Shown here: positions 62,077 to 64,000 of the stretch, piece after piece
Layout: each line of letters begins with the position of its first letter
Numbering within the stretch: the first letter of the stretch is position 1
Assembly (NCBI RefSeq): GCF_039994875.1
Contig: NZ_CP121196.1
Coordinates: 558,001-622,000 of the forward strand
DNA from: Telmatobacter sp. DSM 110680
Lineage (GTDB): Bacteria; Acidobacteriota; Terriglobia; Terriglobales; Acidobacteriaceae
Direction of reading: 5' to 3'
Length of the DNA stretch: 64,000 nt
The notes under the pieces: model-generated
Database searches by the model: none
What the model saw: only the letters and a program-made list of their open reading frames with translations
What the model was told of the DNA's origin: nothing
Position numbers and translations under genes: made by a program

Positions 62077-63714
62077 ATGAGGTATTGCACCAAATGTGGA
62101 AACCAGCTTGAAGCTAACCTCAAGTTTTGCACTCAATGCGGCGCGCCAGCGCAGGCGCAACCGGAAACGCCGCAACTCGGAGACACTCAGCAACCAGCGT
62201 CCAATCCCGCCCCTCAAGCCCAGCCGGTCCCCACTCCGCCACCAGCACCCGCTGCTGGGTGGCAAGCCCTGCCAGTCTCACCGATGCAGCCACAGCCTCC
62301 TGCCAAGAAAAGCAGTTGGATTCCAGCCGTTCTCATCGCCCTTTCCGTGCTTGCATTCATCGCAGTTCTTGGCATCGGCGGATTGGTTTATGCCGGGTAC
62401 AAGGTCAAGCAGAAAGCTACCGCAATGATTCACAAGGCAGAGAAGGACTCGTCCCCGCTCGGCCGCCTCGCTACTGATCTGAAAAGCGCTGACGCGAAGC
62501 CGCGGGAGGCGCCGGACACGAATTCCCCGGATGCCTCCGCAGTGCTCGGCGATCTTGCCAAAATGCTCGGCGCGGCCACTCCCGAGATGACGCCGGGCGA
62601 TGGAGATCCCGTTCCCAGCGTGTCCGAGCGCGATCCGGTCGAGCCCTGCCCCGCAGCATCTTTACCTCCGGAAAGCAGTGCGCGCATCCCACTGCAGGAA
62701 GGCACCGTAATCACGACTGCCTGGGGCGTCAAATACCAGGACGTAGAGAGCCGTATTTCCGTCATGACCCCGACACCTGTCGCTATCGCGACGTCGCACA
62801 CCACCAGCTCTTATAAAGACGACAATGGACGTGAACAAACCCCGTCCGCCCACAATTCCACTGTCTGCAATGTAGACATCGCATCTGCGGGCACCTATGT
62901 GACGGTGGTAGGCACCCACATACCCGGCCTCATCCACGGTGTTACGCGTCTCAGAATGTCGGACAAGTCATTCAGCGAGGTCAAAGCCTCGGGCAAAACC
63001 AACTTTGAGTATCTTGATTTCATGCAGGCTGGCAATGCTGTGAAGCCGGTCCATGATGCCGGCCCTCTTGCTCGCGTCGAACCCCAGGATGTGCCATACC
63101 CGATGATCCTGAATGACGAGCGCACCACACTCCCATCGATTCATCTCGCCGGCATCTTCGAATCCAAACCTCCAGATCCAAGATCCAAAAAATGGCGTCC
63201 CAACCACGCCGCAGTCGACCTCTACGTTCTCGATGATGCAGCGGATCCCCTCGTCTTGCTCTGGAAGGAAAAAGATCCCGCCTTTCACGATGGCAAGTTT
63301 CGCGTCGAAGTCGTCAAGATCGACTTCAAGACCCAGCACCCTGTCAACACTGTCGAGAAACAGCTAACTGAACAAAAGCGCGCCGTCACCTACGGCATCT
63401 ACTTCGACTTCAACAAAGACACCATCAAGACAGAATCAGAGCCGGTGCTAAAGCAGATCGTCCAGGCCATGGCGGATAACCCCGCGTGGAAGCTGACCGT
63501 CGAGGGCCACACCGATAACATTGGCGGCGATTCCTACAATCTCGACCTATCTAAACGCCGGGCCGCAGCAGTGAAACAAGCGCTGGTCATGCGCTATCAC
63601 ATCGCCGCCGATCGTCTCTCGACCGATGGCTTCGGCGCATCCCGCCCCGTGGAAACTAACGACACGCTCGAAGGCCGCGCCCGCAATCGCCGTGTTGAAC
63701 TCACTCGCGAATAA
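62077..63714 (+). CDS. Zinc-ribbon, single-pass membrane protein with C-terminal OmpA peptidoglycan-binding domain
   Basis: A 545-residue protein. Residues 1-27 form a zinc ribbon (RYCTKCGNQLEANLKFCTQC). A Pro/Gln-rich linker is followed by one transmembrane helix (about 85-112, WIPAVLIALSVLAFIAVLGI). The periplasmic part has a beta-rich middle and ends in a complete OmpA_C domain (about 450-545): YFDFNKDTIKTESEPVLKQI, TVEGHTDNIGGDSYNLDLSK, RRAAAVKQALV and GARNRRVELTRE-like end. The topology (cytoplasmic metal-binding head, periplasmic peptidoglycan grip) is MotB-like in outline, not a normal outer-membrane OmpA. The ribosome site is aggag. It closes the cluster. Confidence 0.88.
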   Translation: MRYCTKCGNQLEANLKFCTQCGAPAQAQPETPQLGDTQQPASNPAPQAQPVPTPPPAPAAGWQALPVSPMQPQPPAKKSSWIPAVLIALSVLAFIAVLGIGGLVYAGYKVKQKATAMIHKAEKDSSPLGRLATDLKSADAKPREAPDTNSPDASAVLGDLAKMLGAATPEMTPGDGDPVPSVSERDPVEPCPAASLPPESSARIPLQEGTVITTAWGVKYQDVESRISVMTPTPVAIATSHTTSSYKDDNGREQTPSAHNSTVCNVDIASAGTYVTVVGTHIPGLIHGVTRLRMSDKSFSEVKASGKTNFEYLDFMQAGNAVKPVHDAGPLARVEPQDVPYPMILNDERTTLPSIHLAGIFESKPPDPRSKKWRPNHAAVDLYVLDDAADPLVLLWKEKDPAFHDGKFRVEVVKIDFKTQHPVNTVEKQLTEQKRAVTYGIYFDFNKDTIKTESEPVLKQIVQAMADNPAWKLTVEGHTDNIGGDSYNLDLSKRRAAAVKQALVMRYHIAADRLSTDGFGASRPVETNDTLEGRARNRRVELTRE

Positions 63715-63888
63715 TCAGAGATGCCTCTCTCTTGAACAGAAAGTTCTCCGACCTGGCGGATGACTGCATGAACGGATAATCGCGAATCCGCCCCGCGGCT
63801 ACAACACGTGAACCACATGCCGTTTAGTCGCCGACCCGTAGAAGTCCGTAAAATCTGAACCAACGATCTCAAGGATGGATCAGCTTGT

Positions 63889-64000
63889 TCAGTTGGGCTG
63901 GTACGTGAGTTGCTCCCAGTCGTGTTGATTGTCGGGTGGCTGCGAGAGATTGCTCGGGACAACTCTGCCGCTGGCCCGATCCTTGTAGTAGTACGGCTCG
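63889..64000 (-). CDS. 3' end of an unidentified minus-strand gene (cut by window edge)
   Basis: The minus strand is open from the right edge to TGA at 63889-63891 and encodes about 36 residues: EPYYYKDRASGRVVPSNLSQ, then PPDNQHDWEQLTYQPN. Codon use and the polar, well-formed tail suggest a real C-terminus. There is too little to assign a family. It converges with the OmpA-domain gene, leaving a 174-bp spacer with no clear terminator. Confidence 0.5.
   Translation of the reverse strand, partial: EPYYYKDRASGRVVPSNLSQPPDNQHDWEQLTYQPN

Overview
The window looks like a chromosomal segment of an Acidobacteriota bacterium, probably class Terriglobia. This is inferred from four things: a very large Oar-type TonB-dependent receptor with an N-terminal carboxypeptidase-regulatory domain, a remnant of a MacB/FtsX-type permease, an intergenic copy of the 'tgtcatcctgagcg...gaaggacctgc' repeat that I associate with these genomes, and many GC-rich secreted proteins of a type common in that phylum. 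No rRNA, tRNA, CRISPR array, insertion sequence or prophage was seen.

Layout. 1-2922 (+): end of a chemotaxis operon, cheW (cut by the edge), cheR, cheD, cheB. 3051-6686 (-): blaI-like repressor, blaR1-like M56 protease and an HtrA/Do protease, closely spaced, with matching ACTA-N6-TAGT operator candidates before the first gene and at the start of the last. 6873-9970 (+): pterin dehydratase, a cytochrome/ankyrin/cyclase-like fusion protein and a dead permease tail. 9981-15217 (+): sulfate assimilation (cysD, cysN, APS-reductase-type cysH, a TauE-type exporter, a ferredoxin-NADP reductase). It is preceded by a strong promoter under a CRP-type palindrome, a tiny Cys-rich leader ORF and a terminator before cysD, which together look like a cysteine-sensing attenuator. 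15262-17402: repeat, carotenoid-pathway membrane protein, small protein, orphan LytTR regulator. 17808-25208 (+): TonB receptor, PLC-like phosphodiesterase and a beta-propeller/phosphoesterase gene broken by one in-frame TGA. 25457-31879: PLP amino-acid decarboxylase, a 1007-residue beta-helix/propeller protein, a Tat-exported aldo/keto reductase. 31933-37778 (-): tripartite RND efflux operon.

38539-49787 (+) is the most striking block: a 23-CXXCH cytochrome, a 34-CXXCH cytochrome built from ten three-heme modules, an outer-membrane beta-barrel, a secreted accessory protein, a membrane cytochrome b-like protein, a membrane-anchored FAD/Fe-S oxidoreductase and a membrane-anchored SHOCT-like protein. 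From the second cytochrome on, the genes overlap or nearly touch. The order suggests a porin-cytochrome conduit carrying electrons from a reductant or the quinone pool across both membranes, in either direction.

49762-64000: a PQQ-like gene fragment, a membrane-bound winged-helix/TPR regulator, then a divergent cluster of mostly uncharacterised envelope proteins. Two are secreted paralogs on the minus strand; six are on the plus strand, two of them zinc-ribbon membrane proteins, one of which ends in an OmpA peptidoglycan-binding domain. The window ends in the 3' tail of an unidentified minus-strand gene.
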